DNA from: Bacillus renqingensis
Lineage (GTDB): Bacteria > Bacillota > Bacilli > Bacillales > Cytobacillaceae
Direction of reading: 5' to 3'
Assembly: GCF_016464375.1 (NCBI RefSeq)
Contig: NZ_JADDIU010000010.1
Location: forward strand, 62,001-126,000
DNA: 64,000 bases
The notes under the pieces were generated by a model. That model did not search any database. It saw nothing but the letters and a program-made list of their open reading frames with translations, and was not told where the DNA came from. The translations under genes and the position numbers were made by a program. Within the stretch, counting starts at the first letter, position 1. Each line of letters starts with the position of its first letter. Shown one piece after another: positions 36,493 through 45,366 of this stretch.

Positions 36493-38334
36493 TTAAAACG
36501 TTCTCGACCGATTTAGCCCTAACGTCTCCTTGTTCCGTATATATTGATAAATATTGCTCGCCAAATGGATATTAAATAATTGTTGGCTGTCGCTAAAGTC
36601 TGCTAAGAGAATCTCTTCCATTCGCTTTAATCGATAGTTTAAGGTGTTTGGATGAATATGTAGGGATTCTGCCGTTTTCCTGATATTTTGATTTTGTTCA
36701 AAATAGACAACCAGGGTGCTCAATAGGTCGCCTTTTCGCGATTGTTCATATTCAATAAGGGGTCCTAATACCTCTTGGATAAAATCAATTAATTCCTCCT
36801 CCGGATTTTGCAAAATAAATCGTTGAACCCCAAGGTCTGTATAACAAAGGATGGAATGTTCGAAATGATAGTTTTTCAGAAACTTTATACATTTTATCGC
36901 TTCCTTGAAGGACTCATGGACATAAAGCAGCCCGGGTTTCATTCTTCCAATGCCGATGGATAGATCCATCTCTCGATATTTTATTAGGATTCTATTCTGT
37001 ATCATTTTTGCGAGTTCCTTTATTTCGGCAACGATACTGGATGAAGATAATTTGGGGTAATAGGAAAGAAGGGCGACAATTTGATTTTCATTCATTACCG
37101 CCATACCCTGTACATTTTTTTCAAGCAATAATCGGTTGGTCATATGGAGTAAATTTCTGAAAGTGCCTTCGTCAACACCCTTTTTCACGTTTGATCTAGT
37201 TTCAAAACTGATAATAAACGTAATATAGTTTCGGTTAGGATCGAAATTTAAATTTTTTGCTTTTGAAATTAATGTTTCATCCATCTGACCGGAAAAAAGT
37301 TTTGTAACGAACTCCCCTCTTAATCGCTGCTGTGTTTCGATTACGGCCTGCTCTTTCACCAGTTCAAGGGAAATGATTGTACATGCATGTTCAAGAGCAG
37401 CGATATCCAATTCGCTCATTTTTTGTTTTGAGAGGATCATCAGTACCCCTAAAGATTTTAGTTTAGAACCAAGGAGTAATACGACTAATTGATAGTGTTC
37501 GCCCGCTAACGTAATATCTGAAACGGTACGTGAATGTTCAAGTGAAGGGATAATTTGTTTGGCGTATTGCGTAAAATAATCCATCATTTCATCTGTAAAC
37601 GATAAAAGGCAGGCTGAAGCGATTCGTTCTCCGATATCATCGAAGAGAAAAATATGCTGCCCAATCTTTTCGTGTAGATAGTGCATGATTGACTGGATTC
37701 CTTCCCCATTAACAACAAGGTTGGCTAAGTTTGTATGGGTTTCAATCGATTGGGAAAGCTTGCGGACTGTTTTTTCTTTTTCACGATAAAGGCTGGATTT
37801 TTCCAGGGCAATGGCAGCCTGATGGCAGATTGCTTCCAATAAATGAATGTCCTCCTGCTTAAAGTGTAACGATTTTTCAAAAGCATCCAAGGTGATGACC
37901 CCGATACATTCTCCCTTTAATAAAATTGGTGAAGAAATGACGGATGTAAAATGAATGTTGTCTGGAATGGAGCGATCCAATAGGTCTCGATTAAAGGGAG
38001 TTAAGGTAGACAAGGCCTGTTTAATTTCGGAATCATTCCTAAATACGAGGCATTTTTTTTCAGCAAAAGTCATACCGGTCATGGACTCACCGCTCTGTAG
38101 TTTAATGGATTTAAAAATATGTGGATAAAATAATCCCTGAGCTGTCTTCGCGATTAATCGGTTTTGATGTTTATCAAAAATCCAGATAGACCCTCCACCG
38201 CCAGCTTCCACGACAGAAATGGCTTCATTTAGGATCGAATCAAAAATGGTATCAATAGCTAATGAGGAATTAATGACGTTTGAAACATGGATTAATGACT
38301 GTAATTGTCGATGTGTCAATGTATCTTGCATCAT
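36493..38334 (-). CDS. GAF-domain PucR/CdaR-family transcriptional regulator
   Basis: This 613-residue regulator has an N-terminal GAF domain (residues about 10-175), a short coiled region, a central CdaR GGDEF-like segment (with NRYMDLSIGIGRMKPG-type sequence, near residues 480-500) and a C-terminal PucR helix-turn-helix (SLHIHPNTLNYRLKRMEEIL). It is probably a sensor of a small metabolite. It is divergent from the leucine/isovalerate operon, with a cre site and a palindrome between, so it likely activates that operon or senses an acyl-CoA or carboxylate from it. Two ATG codons begin the frame after AGGGTGATGA. Confidence 0.9.
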   Translation of the reverse strand: MMQDTLTHRQLQSLIHVSNVINSSLAIDTIFDSILNEAISVVEAGGGGSIWIFDKHQNRLIAKTAQGLFYPHIFKSIKLQSGESMTGMTFAEKKCLVFRNDSEIKQALSTLTPFNRDLLDRSIPDNIHFTSVISSPILLKGECIGVITLDAFEKSLHFKQEDIHLLEAICHQAAIALEKSSLYREKEKTVRKLSQSIETHTNLANLVVNGEGIQSIMHYLHEKIGQHIFLFDDIGERIASACLLSFTDEMMDYFTQYAKQIIPSLEHSRTVSDITLAGEHYQLVVLLLGSKLKSLGVLMILSKQKMSELDIAALEHACTIISLELVKEQAVIETQQRLRGEFVTKLFSGQMDETLISKAKNLNFDPNRNYITFIISFETRSNVKKGVDEGTFRNLLHMTNRLLLEKNVQGMAVMNENQIVALLSYYPKLSSSSIVAEIKELAKMIQNRILIKYREMDLSIGIGRMKPGLLYVHESFKEAIKCIKFLKNYHFEHSILCYTDLGVQRFILQNPEEELIDFIQEVLGPLIEYEQSRKGDLLSTLVVYFEQNQNIRKTAESLHIHPNTLNYRLKRMEEILLADFSDSQQLFNIHLASNIYQYIRNKETLGLNRSRTF

Positions 38335-38355
38335 TCATCACCCTATCTATTAAAA

Positions 38356-38371
38356 TTTAAGCGCTTACAAA
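38356..38371. promoter_or_regulatory. Candidate CcpA (cre) site
   Basis: On the minus strand the sequence TTTGTAAGCGCTTAAA nearly fits the WTGNAANCGNWNNCW cre pattern (one mismatch) with a perfect AAGCGCTT core. It lies 22 bases upstream of the regulator start and 236 bases before the acyl-CoA dehydrogenase. Carbon catabolite control of the regulator is the likely meaning. Confidence 0.65.
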
Positions 38372-38416
38372 TTTGTGTGAAAGTCACAAAATTTTTCCGA
38401 AACTATTTAGTGAAAT

Positions 38417-38449
38417 GAACATAGAATTAAATGTTCTAATAGTTATAAT
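38417..38449 (+). promoter_or_regulatory. Palindrome and TATAAT box upstream of the leucine/isovalerate operon
   Basis: GAACAT and ATGTTC (38417-38422, 38431-38436) form an inverted repeat. TATAAT at 38444-38449 is a good -10 box, but the -35 position shows no TTGACA. This arrangement fits an activator-dependent promoter with the palindrome as binding site. The long leader before ATG 38607 (about 150 bases) holds no recognised RNA. Confidence 0.5.
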
Positions 38450-38606
38450 TATAAGAAAGTTATAAAAGTAATGGAAGGGGGAATTTGCAAATAGATTTTG
38501 TCAAGGAACTAAACAAGGATTGTCAGTTTAAGACAGAATAGCAGGATGATAGAAGTTTTTTTGGCAAAAATAACCGGAATCTTCCGAAAAAGGTGGTTGC
38601 AGGCCG

Positions 38607-39746
38607 ATGAATTTTGATTTAACGAAAGAACAAGAGATGATACGCAAGTTACTTCGGGAATTTGCCGACGCGGAAGTTGCGCCGGGTGCGGATACCCGGG
38701 ATCGTACAGGGGAATTTCCCAAGGAAGTTTTTGCGAAATTAGGAGAATTGGGGATTATGGGTCTGCCTTTCCCTGAACAATATGGCGGCGCTGATGCCGA
38801 CACCATCAGTTTTGCTATCGTCGTTGAAGAGCTTAGCCGTGTTTGCGCATCAACAGGGATTACCTATTCTGCCCATATTTCATTAGGCGGAGCACCCATT
38901 CATTTGTTTGGCACCGATGAACAAAAAGAAACATACTTAACGCCCATTTGTACGGGTGAGTCATTGGGGGCATTTGGTTTGACTGAACCTAACGCAGGCT
39001 CCGATGCTGGCGGCACCCAAACAACCGCTGTTTTAGATGGGGATGAATGGGTGATTAATGGATCCAAATGTTTTATTACCAATGCCAGCTTCGCCAAACA
39101 CGTTGCCGTTACCGCAGTCACTGATCGCTCAAAGGGGATTAACGGGATTAGTGCCTTTATTGTTCCAACGGACGCACCTGGATTTACGGTTAAGAGCCAA
39201 TATGAAAAAATGGGTCTTCATGCCTCCAACACAACCGAATTAATATTGGAAAATGTAAGGGTTTCCAAGGGAAATCTGCTTGGAAGCGAAGGCAATGGCT
39301 ACAAGCAATTTTTAGCTACCCTTGACGGCGGAAGAATTGGCATCGGCGCAATGGCTGTCGGGCTTGCACAAGGGGCATACGATAAATCTCTCCAGTATGC
39401 AAAGGAAAGAAAGCAGTTTGGCAAGAGCTTGTCGAACTTCCAGGCAATCCAGTTTAAATTAGCGGACATGGCGATGAATATTGAATTAGCGCGGAATATG
39501 GTCTACAAGGCAGCCTGGTTAAAGGACCAAGGCCGTTCGTTTAAAAAAGAAGCCGCCTACGCAAAATTATTTGCTTCGGAAATCTGTATGCGTGCCTGTG
39601 ATCAAGCCGTTCAAATTCATGGCGGATATGGATACATGAAGGAATATCAAGTAGAGCGATTCTTCCGTGATGCGAAGCTTTTGGAAATTGGCGAGGGGAC
39701 ATCTGAAGTTCAACGAATGGTCATTGCAAAACAAATTGGTTGTTAA
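38607..39746 (+). CDS. yngJ: Acyl-CoA dehydrogenase (isovaleryl-CoA dehydrogenase candidate)
   Basis: This 379-residue FAD-dependent enzyme has all acyl-CoA dehydrogenase motifs: AFGLTEPNAGSDAGG, WVINGSKCFITNA, RKQFGKSLSNFQAIQFKLADM, QIHGGYGYMKEYQVERFFRDAK and GEGTSEVQRMVIAKQI. It removes two hydrogens from the acyl-CoA alpha and beta carbons. It opens the operon of methylcrotonyl-CoA-pathway genes, so isovaleryl-CoA is the natural substrate. The same gene order occurs in B. subtilis yngJ-yngE. An AAGGTGG site lies upstream of the ATG. Confidence 0.93.
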   Translation: MNFDLTKEQEMIRKLLREFADAEVAPGADTRDRTGEFPKEVFAKLGELGIMGLPFPEQYGGADADTISFAIVVEELSRVCASTGITYSAHISLGGAPIHLFGTDEQKETYLTPICTGESLGAFGLTEPNAGSDAGGTQTTAVLDGDEWVINGSKCFITNASFAKHVAVTAVTDRSKGINGISAFIVPTDAPGFTVKSQYEKMGLHASNTTELILENVRVSKGNLLGSEGNGYKQFLATLDGGRIGIGAMAVGLAQGAYDKSLQYAKERKQFGKSLSNFQAIQFKLADMAMNIELARNMVYKAAWLKDQGRSFKKEAAYAKLFASEICMRACDQAVQIHGGYGYMKEYQVERFFRDAKLLEIGEGTSEVQRMVIAKQIGC

Positions 39747-39790
39747 CTAGTTTCCTAGTGCGTATAAAAAGATGACAAAGGAGCGATTAC

Positions 39791-41755
39791 ATGGATATAA
39801 GTGGAATTTTAAAGGTCATCTCAGATAGCAAACTTGTTTACCCAAGCGAGGAAAAGGTATCTGCAACCTCTATCGGAAGTACAAAAAACTTTCAACAACT
39901 TTTGAAACAATCCCAAGAAGATCCGGCAGCCTTTTGGGATCATGTGGCCCGCGAACTTACATGGTATGAACCGTGGAAGGAAACCATTAGTGGACAGCTT
40001 CCTGCTTTTCGCTTTTTTTCCGGCGGTATTAGTAACCCAAGTATCCATTTGCTTGACCGGCACGTAGAGAATGGGGCAGGCAACCGAACGGCTCTCATTT
40101 GGGAGGGTGAAAACGGCGATACGAAATTTTACACGTATCATATGCTTCTGGCAGAAGTCAATCGATTCGCAAATGTACTAAGGTCATTTGGTGTGAAAAA
40201 GGGCGATGGTGTTGCGATTTTCCTGCCAAACCTTGCCGAAGCCTTGATTGCCGTTTTAGCTTGTTTTCGTATCGGGGCTGTTTACAATACGGTTTTCGCC
40301 GGTTATTCCGAGAAATCTTTAACAGACCGCCTCATCAACTTTGAGCCCAAAGTAGTGGTAACGGCAGATGCGACGATACGCCGCGGGAAAGTTATTCGTT
40401 TAAAAGAAAAAGTCAACCATGTGGCACCGGCTATCGCTTCGATTGAAGCCGTCATTGTTGTCAACCGTCTAGGTTCGACGGTCGAAATGACAGAAGGCCG
40501 TGATTACTGGTGGCATGAGCTGACAAAAAAGGCAAGTATCGTTTGTGAACCTGAAAGACTGGAAGCAAATGAGAGCGGGATTGTTTTTTATACAAGCGGT
40601 ACGACAGGAAAACCAAAAGGTGTCGTGCATTCCGGGATGGCTTTTGTGATTCAAAATTACATCTATGCCAAATATCATATGGATCACCATGATGATGATG
40701 TTTTCTGGTGTACGGCTGATATCGGCTGGTTAACGATGCATATTTGGGGAATTGCCGGGGCCTTAGCGAATGGCGTTACAACCGTTGTTTTAGAAGGGGC
40801 GATTGATTACCCAACCAAAGACCGTTTTTATCAAATCATTGAAAAATATCGTGTGAATAAGTTATTTACTGCCCCAACTGCCTTAAGGATGTTAAAAAGT
40901 ATGGGCGAGCAGCCATTAGCGCAATATGATTTATCCTGCCTCGATGTTATTTCGCTTGTTGGGGAACCGTTCGATCCTGAAACATGGCATTGGACATATG
41001 AAGTATTAGGAAAGAAGAACGTCTATATCAATAATACGTGGGGGCAAACCGAAACAGCGGGGTCTCCTATAGCCGGAGCAGCATGGCTAACCCCAATGAA
41101 ACCGGGCGCCGCAGGTATTCCGTTTTTAGGTGCTGTTTTCGATGTAGTGGATGCTGAAGGCCATTCGGTTAAGCCCTGCCAGTTAGGAAATTTAGTTATT
41201 CGAAAACCGTTTCCGATGCTGTGCCGCACGCTTTGGAAAGAACCGGAGCGATATTTCGCCTCCTATTTTAGCCAAGTGGATGGCAGTTATTATGCCAGTG
41301 ATCTTGCGCTGATCGATGAAGATGGATATATATGGGTAGTGGGACGATCCGATGACGCCTTTAATGTGGCGGGCCATCGGTTAAGTACGATGGAAATGGA
41401 AAGTGCCGTCCTTGAAGTGACTGGTGTTTCCGAATGCGCCATCATTGGGATTCCTGATGAAATCAAAGGAGAAGTTCCTTTAGTATTTGTCCGTCTCGCG
41501 GATGGTTTTGAAGGGTCGGCAGAGTTAGAAGAGCAAATCCATCATCATATCGTACAACAAATCGGGAAGATCGCCCTTCCAAAAACGATTATTTTTGCCG
41601 ATATGCTGCCGAAAACAGTCAGTGGAAAAATTATGCGCCGCTTATTAAAGGAAATCGTAGTAACAGGAAAGGTAGCCAGTGATATAACTGGGCTTGAAGA
41701 TCCTGCAACAGTTGAACAAATCCAAGAGAAGGTTGCTGTAAAATTAAACGGTTAA
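39791..41755 (+). CDS. Acetyl-CoA/acetoacetyl-CoA synthetase-type AMP-forming ligase
   Basis: This 654-residue protein belongs to the AcsA-type adenylate-forming enzymes: an N-terminal FWDHVARELTWYEPW cap, VFYTSGTTGKPKG, NNTWGQTETAGSPI, a VVGRSDDAFNVAGHRLST core and the C-terminal PKTVSGKIMRRLLKE lysine motif. It makes CoA esters of short acids using ATP. B. subtilis YngI is, as I recall, shorter and of the long-chain type, so this is a replacement within the operon. Likely substrates are isovalerate, acetoacetate or acetate. A spacing of 45 bases follows the dehydrogenase. Confidence 0.88.
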   Translation: MDISGILKVISDSKLVYPSEEKVSATSIGSTKNFQQLLKQSQEDPAAFWDHVARELTWYEPWKETISGQLPAFRFFSGGISNPSIHLLDRHVENGAGNRTALIWEGENGDTKFYTYHMLLAEVNRFANVLRSFGVKKGDGVAIFLPNLAEALIAVLACFRIGAVYNTVFAGYSEKSLTDRLINFEPKVVVTADATIRRGKVIRLKEKVNHVAPAIASIEAVIVVNRLGSTVEMTEGRDYWWHELTKKASIVCEPERLEANESGIVFYTSGTTGKPKGVVHSGMAFVIQNYIYAKYHMDHHDDDVFWCTADIGWLTMHIWGIAGALANGVTTVVLEGAIDYPTKDRFYQIIEKYRVNKLFTAPTALRMLKSMGEQPLAQYDLSCLDVISLVGEPFDPETWHWTYEVLGKKNVYINNTWGQTETAGSPIAGAAWLTPMKPGAAGIPFLGAVFDVVDAEGHSVKPCQLGNLVIRKPFPMLCRTLWKEPERYFASYFSQVDGSYYASDLALIDEDGYIWVVGRSDDAFNVAGHRLSTMEMESAVLEVTGVSECAIIGIPDEIKGEVPLVFVRLADGFEGSAELEEQIHHHIVQQIGKIALPKTIIFADMLPKTVSGKIMRRLLKEIVVTGKVASDITGLEDPATVEQIQEKVAVKLNG

Positions 41756-41814
41756 ACAAGGTTTGATTGTGGCCAGTCATTTGCTCATAAATGGCTGGTT
41801 TCACCTCATGTTAA

Positions 41815-41940
41815 GAATAGCGCAAGCTCCCGGGTCAGCGGTGTATGGCCTTCACGAAAAAGCTAACTTTTTTCCTTCGTACGATGCTGATGCTGCCGAA
41901 GCTTCCTGGTGGAGCCGGACCATTGTTAAAGTTTCATAGT
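41815..41940. repeat. Degenerate copy of the Bacillaceae hairpin repeat
   Basis: In the 220-base gap between ligase and biotin carboxylase, AGCGCAAGCTCCCGGGTCAG and the end TGGAGCCGGACCATTGTTAAA resemble the reverse complement of the well-preserved unit at 21294-21418. The inner stem is degraded. No open frame is found in the gap. Confidence 0.45.
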
Positions 41941-41985
41941 TTTTAAAGAAAACTATTTCCATAAAGAAGAGAAAGGGTGGAAAGC

Positions 41986-43350
41986 ATGTTCAAAAGGGTT
42001 TTGATTGCTAATCGTGGTGAAATTGCTGCTCGCATCATTCGCACATGCAAGGCCTTAGGGATTCATACAATTGGAGTATACTCCGAAGCCGATGCGGATG
42101 CCCCCCATGTAAAAATAGCCGATGAGGCGCATCTCATTGGAAGTCCTCGTGTGGCAGAAAGTTATTTAAATATCGATAAACTTTTACAAGTTGCTGAGGT
42201 TTCGAAATCGGAGGCTATCCACCCTGGATATGGTTTGCTTTCCGAAAATGCGGAATTTGCCCGCCGCTGTGAGGAAGCAGGGCTTATCTTTATTGGACCT
42301 ACTCCTGAGGTTATCTCCAAAATGGGCAGCAAGATTGAGTCACGTAAAGCAATGGAGGAAGCAGGCGTTCCGGTCGTTCCGGGAATTACTTACCCGCTCG
42401 CTGATGCAGATGAGGCGGTAGAAGCAGCGGACCGCATCGGGTATCCGGTTATGTTGAAAGCGTCCGCTGGCGGCGGCGGGATCGGGATGCAGGTGGTGCA
42501 TAACGGTGAGGAAATCCTCAAAGCCTTTGCCGGCAACCAAAAACGAGCGACTGATTTCTTTGGCGACGGGGCGATGTACATTGAAAAATATGTTGAAAAC
42601 CCAAGACATATTGAGATTCAAATCTTAGCAGATGGATTTGGAAATACCGTTTACCTTTGGGAACGGGAATGTTCGATTCAACGCCGGCACCAAAAAGTTG
42701 TCGAGGAAGCTCCATCCCCTTTTATTACCGAAGTAACTCGTAAAAAAATGGGCGAGGCAGCTGTAAAGGCAGCAGCATCTATTGGCTATAAAAACGCAGG
42801 TACCATTGAGTTTCTGGTTGATGACCAGCAAAATTTCTACTTTCTTGAAATGAATACCCGCCTACAAGTGGAACATCCGGTTACGGAAGAAATCACCGGT
42901 TTGGACTTAGTTGAACAACAGTTGAAAATTGCAGCAGGTGAAGCTTTAACTTTTTCACAAGCAGAGGTAAAACGGGACGGCCATGCCATTGAAGTAAGAA
43001 TTTATGCAGAGGATCCAAAAACCTACTTCCCGTCTCCGGGAACCATCACAAAATTAGCGCTGCCCAATGGCCTAGGTGTCAGGCACGAATTGGCCATTCA
43101 CGGTCAATCGGTTGTCACTCCGTTTTATGACCCAATGATTGCGAAGCTGGTTGTAAAAGGCAGTGATCGCGACGAAGCAATCGAACGGTTGCAGGGTGCA
43201 TTAGCGGATTATCAAATAGAAGGAATTAAAACGAATATTCCGATGTTGCAAGAGGTCATTTCCCACCCGGCATTCCGTTCAGGGGACACGACCACAAACT
43301 TTGTAGCGAAGTATTTAACGCCATTAAAAAAAGCAAATAACCTAAAATAG
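41986..43350 (+). CDS. yngH: Biotin carboxylase (methylcrotonyl-CoA carboxylase alpha type, AccC2-like)
   Basis: This protein of 454 residues fits biotin carboxylase: ANRGEIAARIIRTCKALGI, the glycine-rich ATP lid SAGGGGIGMQVV, the EKYVENPRHIEIQILAD block, FLEMNTRLQVEHPVTEEITG and the final EVRIYAEDP segment. It carboxylates biotin on the separate carrier protein 13 bases downstream. ATG 41986 follows GAAAGGGTGG; an upstream GTG at 41977 would overlap that site. It has no attached biotin domain, unlike eukaryotic or proteobacterial MCC alpha, which matches the B. subtilis split arrangement. Confidence 0.94.
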   Translation: MFKRVLIANRGEIAARIIRTCKALGIHTIGVYSEADADAPHVKIADEAHLIGSPRVAESYLNIDKLLQVAEVSKSEAIHPGYGLLSENAEFARRCEEAGLIFIGPTPEVISKMGSKIESRKAMEEAGVPVVPGITYPLADADEAVEAADRIGYPVMLKASAGGGGIGMQVVHNGEEILKAFAGNQKRATDFFGDGAMYIEKYVENPRHIEIQILADGFGNTVYLWERECSIQRRHQKVVEEAPSPFITEVTRKKMGEAAVKAAASIGYKNAGTIEFLVDDQQNFYFLEMNTRLQVEHPVTEEITGLDLVEQQLKIAAGEALTFSQAEVKRDGHAIEVRIYAEDPKTYFPSPGTITKLALPNGLGVRHELAIHGQSVVTPFYDPMIAKLVVKGSDRDEAIERLQGALADYQIEGIKTNIPMLQEVISHPAFRSGDTTTNFVAKYLTPLKKANNLK

Positions 43351-43363
43351 GGGGAATCACATC

Positions 43364-43576
43364 ATGAGTGAGGTAGTAGCAAGCATGGCAGGAAGTGTGT
43401 GGAAGATACTGGTTCAGCCTGGAGATCAGGTGGAAGAAGGTCAGGATGTAGTGATTTTAGAGTCGATGAAGATGGAAATTCCGATTGCGGCTGAGTTCAA
43501 TGGAACGGTTAAGGAAATAAAAGTGAACGAAGGCGATTTTGTGAATGAAGGAGACGTCATTGTCGAAGTTGAGTAA
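43364..43576 (+). CDS. yngHB: Biotin carboxyl carrier protein (stand-alone biotinyl domain)
   Basis: This 70-residue protein is a single biotinyl domain with the biotin site ESMKMEIP, where the Lys between the Met residues is modified. It shuttles carboxybiotin between the carboxylase upstream and the carboxyltransferase at 45367. The GGGGG-rich site just before the ATG supports the start. Its small size and separate gene match the yngHB arrangement. Confidence 0.95.
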   Translation: MSEVVASMAGSVWKILVQPGDQVEEGQDVVILESMKMEIPIAAEFNGTVKEIKVNEGDFVNEGDVIVEVE

Positions 43577-43609
43577 ATCCTAAAATCAGTAGGATAAGGA
43601 GATGAAACG

Positions 43610-44533
43610 ATGAGGTGGCCTGCAAACATAACCATTAAAGAGGTGGGCCCGCGGGATGGATTACAAAACGAAAAGGTTTTTATTTCCACCGAGGATAAAA
43701 TTGCATGGATCAATCAACTATCCTCCAGCGGTCTTAAAACGATTGAAATTACCTCTTTTGTGAATCCAAAATGGATTCCGGCACTTTCAGATGCCGTAGC
43801 CGTTGCGACGGGAATTGAGAGACAGCCCGGCGTTACCTATGCAGCGCTTGTTCCAAACGGGCGGGGGTTAGAGCGGGCGTTTGCAGCAGACATAGATGAA
43901 GCGGCCGTGTTTATGTCAGCCAGTGAAACTCACAATCGAAAAAATATCAATAAATCGATTCAGGATACATTTCCTGTATTAAAAGAGTTGGTCCAGCAAA
44001 CCCTTGCAGCAGGAAAATCGAGCAGGGGCTATGTTTCAACTGTCTTCGGTTGTCCTTATGAAGGAAGGGTGGAGCTCGATTCGGTGATAAGAGTATCCGA
44101 AACCCTATTTGAGATGGGAATTGGCGAACTTTCATTAGGGGATACGATCGGTGTGGCCAATCCAAGGCAGGTCGAGGAGGTTTTACAAGTGCTCCTCAAA
44201 AGGTTCCCTGCCGAGAAATTAGCGATGCACTTCCACGATACCCGGGGCACGGCGCTCGCCAATATCTTGGTATCGATGGAGCTGGGCATTACTACTTTTG
44301 ATTCTTCCGTTGGCGGATTAGGTGGATGCCCATATGCACCTGGAGCATCAGGTAATGTAGCAACTGATGATTTACTCTATATGCTTCACGGGATGGGCAT
44401 TTATACGGGGGTGGACCAGGAAAAGATTTTCGCCGCTTCCCAATACATTCAGGAGAAGGTTGGTAAACCTTTACCTAGTAAGAGTTTTCAAGCGGCAAGC
44501 TCCCAATCAGGCTGCAAGCTTGAAAATACGTGA
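43610..44533 (+). CDS. yngG: Hydroxymethylglutaryl-CoA lyase
   Basis: This 307-residue TIM-barrel enzyme has EVGPRDGLQNEK near the N-terminus, the metal/substrate HFHDTRGTALANI motif and the HMG-CoA lyase signature GGLGGCPYAPGASGNVATDD with its catalytic Cys. It splits 3-hydroxy-3-methylglutaryl-CoA into acetoacetate and acetyl-CoA, the last step of leucine breakdown. The stop overlaps the following GTG by a few bases. Confidence 0.95.
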   Translation: MRWPANITIKEVGPRDGLQNEKVFISTEDKIAWINQLSSSGLKTIEITSFVNPKWIPALSDAVAVATGIERQPGVTYAALVPNGRGLERAFAADIDEAAVFMSASETHNRKNINKSIQDTFPVLKELVQQTLAAGKSSRGYVSTVFGCPYEGRVELDSVIRVSETLFEMGIGELSLGDTIGVANPRQVEEVLQVLLKRFPAEKLAMHFHDTRGTALANILVSMELGITTFDSSVGGLGGCPYAPGASGNVATDDLLYMLHGMGIYTGVDQEKIFAASQYIQEKVGKPLPSKSFQAASSQSGCKLENT

Positions 44534-44550
44534 GGAAGAAGGTGGCTATA

Positions 44551-45333
44551 TTGGATAAAACGGTATTAATGGAACGGCTGGAAAACGGAATTACGCTGAT
44601 AACATTAAATCGCCCTGAAGCAGCCAATGCTTTATCCATCCAGATGTTAGAGGAACTCCAAGATGCAATTCTTAGCTGTAAATTCGACCAGACCGTCCGT
44701 TGTGTTGTCGTGACCGGAGCCGGGGAGAAGGCATTTTGTGCCGGTGCTGATTTAAAAGAGCGTGCTGGAATGGATCCTTTTCAGGTGCGGAAGACGGTTT
44801 CCTTGATCCGAAAGAATATAAATGAGTTAGAAGCATTAGCGCAGCCGGTTATCGCTGCAGTGAATGGGGTCGCCTTTGGCGGGGGAACTGAACTAGCGCT
44901 CGCTTGTGATATTCGCGTTGCTTCAGAGACTGCGAAGCTAGGCCTGACGGAAACGTCGTTGGGAATTATTCCGGGTGCGGGCGGTACTCAGCGTTTACCG
45001 AGATTAGTAGGAAAGGGACGTGCGAAAGAACTTATTTTTACTGCGAGACGTATAGAGGCGAAAGAAGCCCTAGAAATCGGCTTAGTAGAATATACCGTTC
45101 CTGCTGATCACTTGTTAGAAAAAGCAATGGTAATAGCCGGGCAAATTGTTAAGAATGGCCCGATTGCCGTTGCACAGGCAAAGTTTGCGATCGATAAAGG
45201 CTCTGATGTCGATCTTCACACGGGCCTGGCTATCGAACAAAATGCGTATGAAGTAACGCTTCCAACGAAGGATCGTTTAGAAGGGCTGCAGGCTTTTAAG
45301 GAAAAAAGACCTCCCGTTTATCGAGGAGAATAA
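44551..45333 (+). CDS. yngF: Methylglutaconyl-CoA hydratase (enoyl-CoA hydratase family)
   Basis: This crotonase-family protein of about 260 residues has LNRPEAANALS, the oxyanion-hole segments FCAGADLKER and GGGTELALACDIR, and the catalytic LGIIPGAGGTQRLPRL block. It hydrates 3-methylglutaconyl-CoA in the leucine pathway, as judged by position. The TTG at 44551 is preferred because AAGGTGG lies just upstream. GTG 44530 would also be in frame and overlap the lyase stop, so the start is not certain. Confidence 0.9.
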   Translation: MDKTVLMERLENGITLITLNRPEAANALSIQMLEELQDAILSCKFDQTVRCVVVTGAGEKAFCAGADLKERAGMDPFQVRKTVSLIRKNINELEALAQPVIAAVNGVAFGGGTELALACDIRVASETAKLGLTETSLGIIPGAGGTQRLPRLVGKGRAKELIFTARRIEAKEALEIGLVEYTVPADHLLEKAMVIAGQIVKNGPIAVAQAKFAIDKGSDVDLHTGLAIEQNAYEVTLPTKDRLEGLQAFKEKRPPVYRGE

Positions 45334-45366
45334 CAGGAAATGAGACTAATAGAAGGAGGCAAACCA